Shown: positions 33,472-42,802, counted from the first letter of the stretch. The stretch: DNA of 52,823 nt from an uncultured Chitinophagaceae bacterium (GCA_937919945.1 CALESY010000106.1:1-52823), one strand, 5' to 3'. Notes: generated by a model from the letters alone, not told the origin. A program made the numbers and translations.

Positions 33472-33918
33472 TTATAATTTTCTGCGCCAACCATGTTCCA
33501 GTTTAGTGTCTAAAACAATGGCTCTCAATATCTGCGATACGGTAGGTGGTTGCAACAAGGTTTCAACAGGGGTAGAAATTGTTGCTGTTTTGTTGCCGAT
33601 TGTTGCTGTGCCGTCATCATTTGTTTCAGGTTGTTGCCATGCCAGTGCCGATTTTATGATATAGGCCAATAACACACGTTTCTCATACACATCTGCCAGT
33701 GTCGTGCCGTAGTCTTCCTGTAATTGCTGTACAACAGTGTTTTCAGTAGCAGCCCATACTGTTTTTATCCGCTCGCGGATGTGGGGGATGGACAATAAGC
33801 GACAGGCATTATTGTAAGCGGCAGCAGGTGTTGATTGCGGATAGGCTTTCAGGTAGGCTTCTTTGCGATTGCCATGTGCTATCATTTCCTGAATAAATAT
33901 TTCGTGGCGAAGGTTCAT
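33472..33918 (-). CDS. Phage terminase small subunit-like protein (orphan)
   Basis: A 148-residue protein whose N-terminal half, HEIFIQEMIAHGNRKEAYLKAYP followed by YNNACRLLSIPHIRERI, matches the DNA-binding helix-turn-helix region of small terminase subunits. The C-terminal part is Thr/Ala/Gln-rich and not recognisable, with LLQPPTVSQILRAIVLDTKLEHGW at the end. There is no large terminase, portal, capsid or integrase nearby, so it is either a remnant of a prophage or a domesticated host gene. It has a TATATTTG -7 element 23 bases upstream of the ATG at 33918, so it is probably expressed. Base composition looks like the surroundings. Confidence 0.7.
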   Translation of the reverse strand: MNLRHEIFIQEMIAHGNRKEAYLKAYPQSTPAAAYNNACRLLSIPHIRERIKTVWAATENTVVQQLQEDYGTTLADVYEKRVLLAYIIKSALAWQQPETNDDGTATIGNKTATISTPVETLLQPPTVSQILRAIVLDTKLEHGWRRKL

Positions 33919-33940
33919 GGGGTGAATATTTTTATTATCG

Positions 33941-33948
33941 CAAATATA
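33941..33948 (-). promoter_or_regulatory. -7 element of the terminase-like gene
   Basis: The minus strand reads TATATTTG, an exact TAnnTTTG, with 22 bases between it and the ATG at 33918. No good -33 match. Confidence 0.45.
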
Positions 33949-34123
33949 CGTTAAAAAGAATAGATATCAGAAAACTAAATTATTAAGATTTGCGGTGATG
34001 TACGTAGTTTCTTCCTTAAAGTAAAAACCTATACGCCCAGTCGGGAATTACTTCCTGAAGGCACAATAAGAACTCAATATGTGCAGACAATGTCGATTGA
34101 AAGAAAAGGAAATGAAATAGATA

Positions 34124-36382
34124 TTACCGCACCAATGTTATATCGCCACGCCATGTTTGTTCTTTCAGCCCACTCCATTCTTTGTAACCTATGCGTATCA
34201 TATAGTAGTAGGTGCCATTTTCTGCGGGTTTGCCATTTAGCATGCCATCCCAGCCATCTCGCGGATTGATGCTGTTATACACTTGCTGCCCCCAGCGGTT
34301 ATAGATGATAACGCGAAAAGCCGTAACTCCTGCTATATCTCCTACAAGCCGTGCAAAGTCATTCAGCCCGTCTCCATTGGGAGAAAATGCTGAAGGAAAC
34401 CATATATGACAGTTGCGAAAGTCTATCCTCACTGTATCGCTTGCTATTCCACATAGGTTTTTCAGCAATACAGTATACGTACCCGGCACAGTAATATACA
34501 TACCTGTATCGCTACTGCCATCTTGCCAACGGAAGCTGTAGCCTGTACCTTTTACTACACCTTGTGGCAGGTATATAGATTTGCCTATACACAGGCTTGT
34601 ATCACTACCTAACCATATTTGTGGTTGCGGTATCCATGCTACATGTGTTGTGTCTGCTGCTACACAGTCTCCATCTCTCACCCGCAGGTAGTACATGCCT
34701 GTATCTGCAACCGTTATTATCTCTGTAGTATCGCCCGTACTCCAAAAATATTTTACACCCTGTGGCTGTACATTACAGTAAAGAACCAATTGCGTGTTTC
34801 TACAAATGCCCGTGTCGTTGCCAATAAAAACATTGGGTGGAGGCTTGCGTGTCACAAGTATGGTATCATACACACTACAGCCATCGTTTGTAATGCGTAG
34901 CCAGTAACTTCCGGGTTGAGTAATATTAATGGTTGGTGCAGTACTACCTGTGCTCCAATAAGGCGTGCCAATAGTGTTTTGCTTGTTGCGTAAGGTAATA
35001 GCAATATCTTCGCAAATGGCAGTATCATTACCAATTTCGGCATACAAGGTTGGTTTTATTAATACGTGAAAAGTATCCGTATAATCAAAGCAGCTATCTG
35101 TAATTTTTACCGTATACATACCCGATGCAGCCACCACTCTGTAGTCGTTCGTACTACTATCTTGCCATCGGTATTTTTCGTGTCCCTTGGGTGCTTGTAT
35201 TTTATATAATGGTGTACTGCATACAACAGTATCATAGGTGTTTCCGGCAATGAAAGATTTTTCATCAAGAAAGCGAACTGCTTGCGGCAGATTGAATAAA
35301 CCTGCTGTGGTGTTAGCAAGCGTAACTGCTTGCAAAGTAAATGTGCATGCAGGAAACATAAGATGGGGGTTGCTGACCCTGCTAAGGTATTTTTGTCCGA
35401 AACATGAAATATAGATGTTATCATCCGGCCCTATTTGCGGCGCTCCGATATCTACAGCCGCACTGAAAACTGTTTGTCGTGATGCAAGTATGGATGCTGT
35501 GGTGGGTTTTGTAATATCATACTGGTATAGTTTACGGCTGCTATGGGCGGTTGAGAAAAGTTTCTTACTATCAAACGAAAACTCGCAGCCGTAAAATTCG
35601 TCTTTACCAATCACGGAGTCTATTACTATACCGCCAGACACGCTACCTGTGCTTATATCAAAATCGTGAAGAGCCAGATAGCTTATTTTGCCTATACCAT
35701 TCCATGTACTGACAGCCAACTTCTTTGTATTACGCGATAACTTTACCATCGTAAGCCCATTGCTTCCCAGTGCATATGCTTTAGGCGATATTACCCTATT
35801 GGCTTCTATTCCGGAAGGTGTAATGCGAATAATGTTGAATTCGTTGGTGTTTTTCTTTATTGTTACTAACCAAGTTTGGCTACATGCATTGATAGAAGTC
35901 ATAGCCTCTGTCAGGTTGCTATCTATTATGATTCCTTTTTCGCCCGGCACTACATCTCCCAAGCCACCGTTGAGGCTCATATCAACAACTGAATAGCGCA
36001 GATACGATTGGGCATCGCCCAAATGCGCCATTGTAAAAATATAATACTTATTAGTATCAAGCGGAAAAGGGATGATAAGTGAACCTTGTGCCGATGTACC
36101 GGTAACGTCTGTACCAATGCCTACACCATCTGGCATTACATGGTGGGTAGAATCGTATACTAAACGCCCATCTGTATAAAATAAAAGCTTGCCTGTGCGG
36201 CGATGGGATATTGTTGCACAATTTTCTTCGGAAAATATAGCTGTTTTATAAGCAACCGTACCGGATGGTGTAAAACGAATACCTGCTAATTGCCCGAAGC
36301 ACCAGTTGCTGTTTTGCAACTGTGCTGTGCATATTGTTGTATATGCCATGAGCAACCATATAAGCCATGCTTTTTGCAGCAC
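34124..36382 (-). CDS. Secreted beta-propeller/Ig-like protein with gliding-motility-type C-terminal (CHU_C) sorting domain
   Basis: A 752-residue surface or secreted protein. A signal peptide (MLQKAWLIWLLMAYTTICTAQ; GTG start at 36382, with an in-frame stop just upstream) is followed by a beta-propeller-like region (about 25-370) with CFGQLAGIRFTPSG and FSFDSKKLFSTAHS. Four Ig-like repeats of about 85 residues follow, each with an IGNDT-(A/G/S)IC opening and a YFWSTGDTT or YRWQDSS core (about 390-655). The C-terminal CHU_C domain (FPSAFSPNGDGLNDFARLV, IYNRWGQQVYNS, GWDGMLNGKPAENGTYYY, about 665-752) directs T9SS export. It is a single gene with no PorP/SprF partner here. Function unknown; adhesion is plausible. 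Confidence 0.9.
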   Translation of the reverse strand: MLQKAWLIWLLMAYTTICTAQLQNSNWCFGQLAGIRFTPSGTVAYKTAIFSEENCATISHRRTGKLLFYTDGRLVYDSTHHVMPDGVGIGTDVTGTSAQGSLIIPFPLDTNKYYIFTMAHLGDAQSYLRYSVVDMSLNGGLGDVVPGEKGIIIDSNLTEAMTSINACSQTWLVTIKKNTNEFNIIRITPSGIEANRVISPKAYALGSNGLTMVKLSRNTKKLAVSTWNGIGKISYLALHDFDISTGSVSGGIVIDSVIGKDEFYGCEFSFDSKKLFSTAHSSRKLYQYDITKPTTASILASRQTVFSAAVDIGAPQIGPDDNIYISCFGQKYLSRVSNPHLMFPACTFTLQAVTLANTTAGLFNLPQAVRFLDEKSFIAGNTYDTVVCSTPLYKIQAPKGHEKYRWQDSSTNDYRVVAASGMYTVKITDSCFDYTDTFHVLIKPTLYAEIGNDTAICEDIAITLRNKQNTIGTPYWSTGSTAPTINITQPGSYWLRITNDGCSVYDTILVTRKPPPNVFIGNDTGICRNTQLVLYCNVQPQGVKYFWSTGDTTEIITVADTGMYYLRVRDGDCVAADTTHVAWIPQPQIWLGSDTSLCIGKSIYLPQGVVKGTGYSFRWQDGSSDTGMYITVPGTYTVLLKNLCGIASDTVRIDFRNCHIWFPSAFSPNGDGLNDFARLVGDIAGVTAFRVIIYNRWGQQVYNSINPRDGWDGMLNGKPAENGTYYYMIRIGYKEWSGLKEQTWRGDITLVR

Positions 36383-36514
36383 TTGAAAAAAGGGTTATTA
36401 TCAGTAAACTACAATTTACGCCAAAATATTAGCCGATAATTAATTTGAGAGATTAAAGTTTGATTAGAATGTGGGTTGTGATAAGATTTTATTACAACAA
36501 TAATACACCAATAA

Positions 36515-36546
36515 TAAAAAAAGACCTCTGCAATGCAGAGGTCTTT
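36515..36546 (-). terminator. Terminator of the DUF2795 gene
   Basis: A 12-bp inverted repeat, AAGACCTCTGCA (36521-36532) and its complement (36534-36545), with a run of A residues on the plus strand before it that becomes a U-tract on the minus strand. It lies 22 bases after the stop of the DUF2795 gene. Confidence 0.88.
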
Positions 36547-36567
36547 GAAAAAAATTTCAAGATTATT

Positions 36568-36789
36568 TTAATACTCGTCTTCGTTGAAGAAGAAGTCTTC
36601 CTGAGTAGGATAATCAGGCCATATATCTTCTATACCTTCGTATATTTCGCCCTCATCATCCAGTTCCTGCAGATTTTCTACCACCTCAAGCGGTGCGCCC
36701 GAGCGTATGGCATAATCAATCAATTCATCTTTTGTAGCAGGCCAAGGCGCGTCTTCTAAATGTGATGCTAATTCTAACGTCCAAAACAT
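36568..36789 (-). CDS. Small DUF2795 family protein
   Basis: A 73-residue acidic protein of the DUF2795 family, which is strongly conserved in Bacteroidota. It opens MFWTLELASHLEDAPWPATKD and ends WPDYPTQEDFFFNEDEY, with ELIDYAIRSGAPLEVVENL in between. It has no signal peptide and no known catalytic motif, and its role is not established. It is well defined as a transcription unit: a full TTTG / TACATTTG promoter precedes it and a strong terminator follows. That tidy layout, with the conservation of the family, argues for a housekeeping role, but none is proposed. Confidence 0.92.
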   Translation of the reverse strand: MFWTLELASHLEDAPWPATKDELIDYAIRSGAPLEVVENLQELDDEGEIYEGIEDIWPDYPTQEDFFFNEDEY

Positions 36790-36823
36790 ATTATAAATTA
36801 TTTATTTTTATTACTTATTTCCG

Positions 36824-36854
36824 CAAATGTAAGTTTTCAATTAACAATAACAAA
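36824..36854 (-). promoter_or_regulatory. Promoter of the DUF2795 gene
   Basis: On the minus strand TTTG (36854-36851), 19 bases, then TACATTTG (36831-36824). Both elements and the spacing match the Bacteroidota consensus exactly. The start codon lies 34 bases further. Confidence 0.8.
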
Positions 36855-36971
36855 TTTTCTACTCTTAAGGTTATCCTATGTTTTGTCCCCATATAGTAAA
36901 CGTAAGGCGGTGTTTGGTATTACAATATTATTACTGGATTTTTACAGGTATTATTTAAACGTATAAAAGCC

Positions 36972-37625
36972 ATGCTTGTTGCAGAAAACCTGATCAAAAA
37001 CTATGCTGCCCTACGGGTTGTAAACGGTGTAAGCCTACAGGTGGCTCGTGGCGAAATAGTATCGGTAACCGGACCATCAGGAGCAGGTAAAAGCACCCTG
37101 CTGCACTTACTTGGAGCCTTAGACAAGCCAGATAGCGGCAAGGTACTGATAGATGGTACGGATGTATTTTCACTTCCATCTAAAAAACAAGCAGCATTCA
37201 GAAACAAGCATATAGGTTTTGTATTTCAATTTCATCACTTGTTGCCTGAGTTCAGTGCTGTAGAAAACGTAGCCGTACCCTTATGGATAGCAGGACAAGG
37301 GCGCAAACAGGCAATAGATAACTCCACAGCAATGTTGCAAATAGTTGGTTTAGGTAGCCGGCTTGATAATAAACCTGGCGAACTATCGGGCGGGGAGCAG
37401 CAACGCGTAGCCATAGCAAGGGCATTAGTAAACAAACCAAGCATAGTGATGGCAGATGAGCCTACAGGTAACCTTGACAGCGCTAATGCTAAAGCTATAC
37501 ACGAATTGTTTATAGAACTAAGGAACAAACTGAACCAGACCTTTATTATGATAACACATAATGAAGAATTAGCAGGTATGACTGACAGGACGATAGTAAT
37601 GCGGGACGGAAAGGTAGATGGATAA
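36972..37625 (+). CDS. lolD: ABC transporter ATP-binding protein, LolD family
   Basis: A 217-residue ABC ATPase. Walker A is GPSGAGKST (about 34-42), the Q-loop is FVFQFHHLLPEF, the signature is LSGGEQQRVAIARAL (about 138-152) and Walker B is SIVMADEPTGNLD, followed by the H-loop ITHNEE. The FHHLLPEFSAVENV segment and the overall length match the LolD/MacB group. LolD powers the release of lipoproteins to the outer membrane together with LolC/LolE. No permease gene lies next to it here, so the lolC/E partner must be elsewhere, and a related MacB-type function cannot be excluded. Confidence 0.88.
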   Translation: MLVAENLIKNYAALRVVNGVSLQVARGEIVSVTGPSGAGKSTLLHLLGALDKPDSGKVLIDGTDVFSLPSKKQAAFRNKHIGFVFQFHHLLPEFSAVENVAVPLWIAGQGRKQAIDNSTAMLQIVGLGSRLDNKPGELSGGEQQRVAIARALVNKPSIVMADEPTGNLDSANAKAIHELFIELRNKLNQTFIMITHNEELAGMTDRTIVMRDGKVDG

Positions 37626-37757
37626 TTTTAATAATAAATAGTATGCTTATTCATATTCCGAACACGGATTTAGATATTATAAAATCGTATTTGTCGCCAT
37701 GTACAAGTTAAGTTTTAAAGAATTTGAGGGCATACTTCGTCTTTTAGTCAAAAAGTA

Positions 37758-37765
37758 TATTTTTG
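37758..37765 (+). promoter_or_regulatory. -7 element of acpP-fabF-rnc
   Basis: TATTTTTG, an exact TAnnTTTG match, 24 bases before the acpP ATG at 37790. A -33 TTTG at the standard spacing is not present. Confidence 0.5.
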
Positions 37766-37789
37766 CAGCATAAAATAAATGCATTAGCC

Positions 37790-38026
37790 ATGTCTGAAAT
37801 TGCAAATCGCGTTAAAAAGATTATCGTTGATAAATTAGGTGTTGACGAATCTGAGGTAACAAATGAGGCAAGTTTTACAAACGATCTGGGAGCAGACTCT
37901 CTTGATACAGTAGAACTAATCATGGAATTCGAAAAAGAATTCAACATCTCTATTCCTGATGAGCAAGCTGAAACCATCACAACTGTTGGCCAAGCTGTAT
38001 CATATCTGGAAGAACACGTAAAGTAA
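37790..38026 (+). CDS. acpP: Acyl carrier protein
   Basis: A 78-residue ACP that carries growing acyl chains on a phosphopantetheine arm. The attachment site GADSLDTVE holds Ser37. The rest is acidic and helical, typical of ACP. The frame opens at 37763, but the ATG at 37790 gives the standard MSEIANRVKKIIVDKLGV start. It is followed by fabF after 34 bases, and then rnc, the gene order seen widely in Bacteroidota. Expression is likely high, and a -7 element lies just upstream. Confidence 0.97.
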   Translation: MSEIANRVKKIIVDKLGVDESEVTNEASFTNDLGADSLDTVELIMEFEKEFNISIPDEQAETITTVGQAVSYLEEHVK

Positions 38027-38060
38027 TCAATCAAGCTATTCAGTAACTGAAATTGTTTCA

Positions 38061-39320
38061 ATGAATTCACCGTTCAAACGCGTTGTCGTTACGGGTATCG
38101 GCGCCCTTACGCCCATAGGTAATACCGCTCCTGCATATTGGGATGGCCTTATCAATGGTGTTTCGGGTGCCGATTTTATTACTCATTTTGATGCAACAAA
38201 GTTTAAAACAAGGTTTGCTTGCGAAATCAAAGGATTTAATCCTGAAGATTTCATGGAAAAAAAAGAGGCTCGCAAACTTGACCGTTTTGCACAGTTAGCT
38301 ATTGTTGCTGCCGACGAAGCAGTTAAAAATGCTAAACTGGATGACCCCAGCCTTAATAAAGACCGTATTGGCGTTATTTGGGCTTCGGGCATTGGCGGTA
38401 TGATTACCTTCATAGAAGAAATGACTGCTTTTAATGCAGGCGATGGAACCCCTCGTTTCAATCCTTTCTTCATCCCAAAACTGATATTGGATATTGCTGC
38501 AGGGCATATATCCATGCGTTACAGCTTCCGTGGCCCCAATTTTGCTACGGTTAGTGCTTGTGCATCTGCTACCAATGGCTTGATAGATGCGCTGACATAC
38601 ATACGCCTTGGTAAAGCTGATGCTATTGTTACCGGTGGTTCTGAAGCTGTTGTAACACAATCAGGTATTGGCGGTTTCAATGCAATGAAGGCATTGAGCG
38701 AACGTAATGATGACCCGAAAACTGCCAGCCGTCCATTTGACGTTGACCGTGATGGATTTGTACTTGGTGAAGGTGCGGGGGCTATCATATTGGAAGAGCT
38801 GGAGCATGCCAAACAACGTGGTGCTACCATTTATGCGGAAGTAGCAGGCGGTGGCATGAGTGCCGATGCATATCACTTAACAGCACCACACCCTGAAGGA
38901 TTGGGCGTTATCAATGTTATGCAAAATGCGCTACAGGATGCAGGTATGACGCCTGATGATATAGACTATATCAACGTTCATGGCACATCTACACCACTTG
39001 GTGATGTTGCTGAAGTAAAAGCTATACAGCACGTGTTTGGTGATCATGCATACAATCTGAACATCAGTGCTACAAAGTCTATGACAGGGCATTTATTGGG
39101 TGCTGCAGGTGGTATTGAAGCGATTGCAGCTATCAAATCTGTAATGCACGACATTATTCCGCCAACAATTAATCACCACACAGCTGACCCTGCTTTAGAC
39201 CCGAAGCTGAACTTTACTTTTCATAAAGCGCAACAAAGAAAAGTACGCGCTGCGTTAAGCAATACGTTTGGTTTTGGTGGACACAATGCTTCTATTATCT
39301 TCAAAAAATACGAAGAGTAG
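38061..39320 (+). CDS. fabF: 3-oxoacyl-ACP synthase II
   Basis: Beta-ketoacyl-ACP synthase II (419 residues) condenses malonyl-ACP with acyl-ACP during fatty acid elongation. The catalytic triad is visible: Cys in VSACASATNGL (about 163-173), His in NVHGTSTPLGD (about 303-313) and His in KSMTGHLLGAAG (about 335-346), with the GFGGHNAS loop at the C-terminus. The N-terminus KRVVVTGIGALTPIG is standard. It is coded between acpP and rnc on the same strand; the ATG at 38061 is 34 bases from the acpP stop. Confidence 0.97.
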   Translation: MNSPFKRVVVTGIGALTPIGNTAPAYWDGLINGVSGADFITHFDATKFKTRFACEIKGFNPEDFMEKKEARKLDRFAQLAIVAADEAVKNAKLDDPSLNKDRIGVIWASGIGGMITFIEEMTAFNAGDGTPRFNPFFIPKLILDIAAGHISMRYSFRGPNFATVSACASATNGLIDALTYIRLGKADAIVTGGSEAVVTQSGIGGFNAMKALSERNDDPKTASRPFDVDRDGFVLGEGAGAIILEELEHAKQRGATIYAEVAGGGMSADAYHLTAPHPEGLGVINVMQNALQDAGMTPDDIDYINVHGTSTPLGDVAEVKAIQHVFGDHAYNLNISATKSMTGHLLGAAGGIEAIAAIKSVMHDIIPPTINHHTADPALDPKLNFTFHKAQQRKVRAALSNTFGFGGHNASIIFKKYEE

Positions 39321-39323
39321 CAC

Positions 39324-40043
39324 GTGCGCAGGTTCACGTCACGAATCTTACATTTTTTTTCTCCTAACAAAGAGTTAGTTCGACAGTTGGAGCATTTGCT
39401 CGGGTACACGCCTAAACATTTGCCCTATTATCAACTGGCATTGATGCACCGCAGCAAAATTGAAGAGCTTCAACAAAATAATGAACGTCTTGAATACCTA
39501 GGCGACGCCATGCTTGGCTCTATCGTTGCTGAATATCTTTTTAAAAAATATCCTACACAGCCGGAGGGCTACCTTACAGAATTACGCAGCCGCATAGTAC
39601 GCCGCGAAACAATGAATAATGTAGCCCTGCGTATGGGCTTGCACAAGATGGTGCAGTATAACCAGAACGACCGCGGGCTAAGCCGCAGCCACATATTCGG
39701 CAACGCACTGGAAGCATTAATAGGTGCGGTATATCTTGACCAAGGATTTGCTAAAACACGCACCTTTATACTTAATCAGGTAATAAAACCGTATATAGAC
39801 CTGGAGGTTTTAGAGAGTACCGATACCAATTATAAAAATAAGCTACTTAGTTGGGCGCAACGCAATGGCAAAGAGCTGAGTTTTGACAGTGTGGAAGAAA
39901 AACTGGAGGGCACACGCAAGGTATTTACCATTGCCATAGTACTGGATGCTCAACAAATAGCCTTAGGAACGGGCTTTAATAAAAAAGAAGCAGGGCAGGT
40001 AGCCGCGCAAAAAGCACTGGAAGTGCTGGGTGTTACACAATAA
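39324..40043 (+). CDS. rnc: Ribonuclease III
   Basis: RNase III (239 residues) cleaves double-stranded RNA and matures rRNA. The nuclease signature NERLEYLGDAMLGSIVAEYLF contains the metal-binding residues. GNALEALIGAVYLDQGF is the second conserved block with its Glu. A dsRNA-binding domain covers the C-terminal third (about 165-238). It begins with a GTG at 39324, three bases after the fabF stop; no ATG exists upstream of the catalytic domain in this frame, so the GTG is accepted. It ends 4 bases before the convergent paaD. Confidence 0.95.
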   Translation: MRRFTSRILHFFSPNKELVRQLEHLLGYTPKHLPYYQLALMHRSKIEELQQNNERLEYLGDAMLGSIVAEYLFKKYPTQPEGYLTELRSRIVRRETMNNVALRMGLHKMVQYNQNDRGLSRSHIFGNALEALIGAVYLDQGFAKTRTFILNQVIKPYIDLEVLESTDTNYKNKLLSWAQRNGKELSFDSVEEKLEGTRKVFTIAIVLDAQQIALGTGFNKKEAGQVAAQKALEVLGVTQ

Positions 40044-40047
40044 AATA

Positions 40048-40542
40048 TCAATGGCATTTAAAATGCTCGAAAGGTTCTTTGCAATCGAGGCATTTGTAAA
40101 GCGACTTGCAGGATGTAGGACCGAAACGGCTTACTAACTCTGTATGCTCACTATTACATCTCGGGCATGGTATATTGTCATCCTCAAATAATGCAAGTGG
40201 ATTGTCAGAGGTTTTACGCACGGGCGGTGCGATGCCATATTCTTTCAATTTGCGCTTCCCGTCTTCAGTCATCCAATCGGTTGTCCATGCAGGGCTTAGT
40301 TGTTGCTCAATATGCACTTTCTTAAATCCACGGCTTAGTAGCGCCATGCGTATGTTGATGCCTATTACATCCATAGCAGGACAACCACTATAGGTGGGCG
40401 TTATCACAATAGTTACCTCATCGCCCATCACACGCACATCTCTGACTATACCTAAATCGAGTATTGTAAGCACAGGCACTTCAGGGTCTGTAACCTGCTG
40501 CAGCCATTCGTATATATGTTTCGTTGTGTTGTCGCTATTCAT
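40048..40542 (-). CDS. paaD: Phenylacetyl-CoA epoxidase accessory protein PaaD
   Basis: PaaD (164 residues) is thought to help iron-sulfur or metal centre maturation for the phenylacetyl-CoA epoxidase. The N-terminal DUF59 domain (TDPEVPVLTILDLGIVRDV, then ITPTYSGCPAMDVI) is followed by a C-terminal segment with paired cysteines, IPCPRCNSEHTEL and YKCLDCKEPFEHFKC, in zinc-ribbon layout. The frame runs upstream to 40587, but the ATG at 40542 is chosen because it lies inside the 3' end of the upstream gene (8-base overlap), a classic coupling. It is the last gene of the paa operon, facing rnc with a 4-base gap. Confidence 0.93.
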   Translation of the reverse strand: MNSDNTTKHIYEWLQQVTDPEVPVLTILDLGIVRDVRVMGDEVTIVITPTYSGCPAMDVIGINIRMALLSRGFKKVHIEQQLSPAWTTDWMTEDGKRKLKEYGIAPPVRKTSDNPLALFEDDNIPCPRCNSEHTELVSRFGPTSCKSLYKCLDCKEPFEHFKCH

Positions 40543-42802
40543 ATATATGATTATTAGCCATTTTTCTGCCCTTCCTCTGTGATACAACTAAACTATGCAT
40601 AGGGCGCAACATCAATTCATCAACTGCAATATAATTTGGGTTTGGCGATAACGCATCATAAACTTTGCAAACAATAAGACTTGTGCCTTCAGGTATATAT
40701 ACTTCAGTAGACGCTCTCATCCACATATGATGGTTATCTGTACTGGTTTTTGTGAAAAACTTATCAGATTTCAGCTCATTCCCATTATTATCATAATAAT
40801 AGAGATGAAACTCAGGACTTCGATGGTCTGTAGAATTTACTAATGCCCATGCTGAAAATTCGTACAAGCTGTCTGTTGCATATTTACTGGTTTGCCAAAC
40901 AGCAAACGTGTCAGAACTGATTTTATTATTATAAAGTGCTCCGGCACCAGCCAATACATTTCTAGCCGGGTACTCATCCAGATAAGTTGTATACACTTGC
41001 AGATTTGTTCCGAGTACACTATCTCTGCCGGTCATTGATGAGAGTATTCTTTTAACACTATCACGCAACACCATATCAGCTTTTGCAAGTACTGCAGGGT
41101 AGCATGCGTATATGTTAACACCTTCCATACTACTGATGTATGTTGAATTTTCTATGAGATATTTTTCATTAAAGCTTATCGGTTCGGCTGTATAATGTAT
41201 CAGCAAAAATGGCTTTGTTGTCTTAGCTTTCTGCAAAATGGTTTTTTGTGCGAAAGGCCCGCCTGTAACTTTTACTTGCTGAAAAGCCTGCGACCATGAT
41301 GTACGCGACATTAACGCATTGACAACCGGCAGCTTGGTATTCATAGACACACGCATTGCCTGCACCATAGTATTAAGTGCATTTTCCCCAACCCATATTT
41401 TTTCAGAGCCTACTGCGGTGAACGGTAGCGCTATTATTGCCTGAAAACTATCGTTTGAATAATGATGGTCATCCAAAACAGTCGATATATCTTTTTCACC
41501 CCAATAATGAAATTTGCTATAGTTATAGTTAGCAGACTGCAGCTTACCTCTTATATGTTGTATGTATCCTAATGCTTCTGCAGACCATAATATCATAGCA
41601 GATAGAATGATTGCATGCCCTAAGTTTTTTTTAACTATTGGCAGGGTGATGCTGGAATGGTATAACCAGACTACTATGTATATACATACTGCATAATAAT
41701 ATATCCAGGCAAAACGTCCTATTGTACGAAACTGCCTGAAAATGGATAAATAATCCATCAGCCACTCCATATTCCATATAAAAGGAATACCCATAGCTAA
41801 AACAAGTGCCAATAGCCCTAATACTATCCATTTGCTATCGGTAATATATTTGCGAGTTTTTGGCAACATACCAAAAACCATAAAAGCAATGAGCGATAAA
41901 AGTGGTATAATGCCGATATAAGCAAAGCCTTCATCGCTGATATAAAACCTGTCTTTTACCATTTGCATAATGAGCGAATATGGCGAACTGATAATATCTG
42001 CTTTGACACTGAAATACTGCATAGCACCATAGGGGTATGTAGTACGGTCTGTAACAGGATCGGTTAAAAAAGCATACACTTTTACCACCAGCATGAGAAA
42101 AAGCATACCGGCCACTAACCTGCTAATGTGCTTTGCTTTAGTACTTAGAGGTCGTTTTGCAAAAAAATAAGTAAGGATATAAAATGTGGTTATCAGCAAA
42201 CTGACAGCTATATAGTAAGGATGAATGAACGCCACGCATACGGATAGGCAATAATATTTTACAACATACCGGTAATTACTGTTTTCGTCGTACATCAACA
42301 ACCAATACAGCAGCATGGGTATAATAAATGCATAAGACAAAGCATAATGCCCTGTAATACGGAACATTTGCGGCGACATTGAAACAATCAGCGTTGCAAA
42401 TACCAAAGCTGACCAACGAGGCAGTTTTTTATACTTCAATATTTTATACACATACACGATGCCTAACACAAATGCAAAAACCATTGAAAGGTTGAAAACA
42501 CCTACGATATAACTGTATGGCAGGCCAGCATTTCTGTGCAGCCATTGCATAAGAGATGAAAACAGAGGCTGCCCGTCAGCATACATAATATGCTCTCCGT
42601 ATGGATAATTCAGACCAGTAAACCATATCCCCTTATCGTACAAAGCATGGTAAACGAAAGAGTAATAGTTTTTTACTACCTCACCTCCTAGCCCCATCAT
42701 TATTTGGGAAGGGCTTGCAATAATTATTGAAAAGAAACCAAGTGTTGCTGCAACTGCAAAAAGTATAGCCACAACAAATAGTACTTTATCTATACGCTGC
42801 AT
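40535..42802 (-). CDS. Large polytopic membrane protein with C-terminal beta domain, inside the paa operon
   Basis: A 755-residue protein with about eleven to twelve membrane helices in the first ~430 residues, starting with RIDKVLFVVAILFAVAATLG, and a soluble C-terminal region of ~320 residues. The loop YPYGEHIMYADGQP near residues 65-80, together with the layout, recalls GT-C-type glycosyltransferases and YfhO-like proteins, but no diagnostic motif is certain. The last ~130 residues (VWQTSKYATDSLYEF, SPEFHLYYYDNNGNE, YIPEGTSLIVCKVYDAL) look like a carbohydrate-binding-type beta-sandwich. It overlaps paaD by 8 bases (stop TAG within ATGAATAG) and lies 76 bases after the TonB-domain gene. Why it is in a phenylacetate operon is unknown. 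No function is proposed. Confidence 0.75.
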   Translation of the reverse strand: MQRIDKVLFVVAILFAVAATLGFFSIIIASPSQIMMGLGGEVVKNYYSFVYHALYDKGIWFTGLNYPYGEHIMYADGQPLFSSLMQWLHRNAGLPYSYIVGVFNLSMVFAFVLGIVYVYKILKYKKLPRWSALVFATLIVSMSPQMFRITGHYALSYAFIIPMLLYWLLMYDENSNYRYVVKYYCLSVCVAFIHPYYIAVSLLITTFYILTYFFAKRPLSTKAKHISRLVAGMLFLMLVVKVYAFLTDPVTDRTTYPYGAMQYFSVKADIISSPYSLIMQMVKDRFYISDEGFAYIGIIPLLSLIAFMVFGMLPKTRKYITDSKWIVLGLLALVLAMGIPFIWNMEWLMDYLSIFRQFRTIGRFAWIYYYAVCIYIVVWLYHSSITLPIVKKNLGHAIILSAMILWSAEALGYIQHIRGKLQSANYNYSKFHYWGEKDISTVLDDHHYSNDSFQAIIALPFTAVGSEKIWVGENALNTMVQAMRVSMNTKLPVVNALMSRTSWSQAFQQVKVTGGPFAQKTILQKAKTTKPFLLIHYTAEPISFNEKYLIENSTYISSMEGVNIYACYPAVLAKADMVLRDSVKRILSSMTGRDSVLGTNLQVYTTYLDEYPARNVLAGAGALYNNKISSDTFAVWQTSKYATDSLYEFSAWALVNSTDHRSPEFHLYYYDNNGNELKSDKFFTKTSTDNHHMWMRASTEVYIPEGTSLIVCKVYDALSPNPNYIAVDELMLRPMHSLVVSQRKGRKMANNHIYE

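Noticed and set aside
40048..40070. Short inverted repeat GCATTT/AAATGC at the end of paaD as a terminator
   Set aside because: The stem is six bp with a one-base centre, lies within the coding sequence and has no T-tract.
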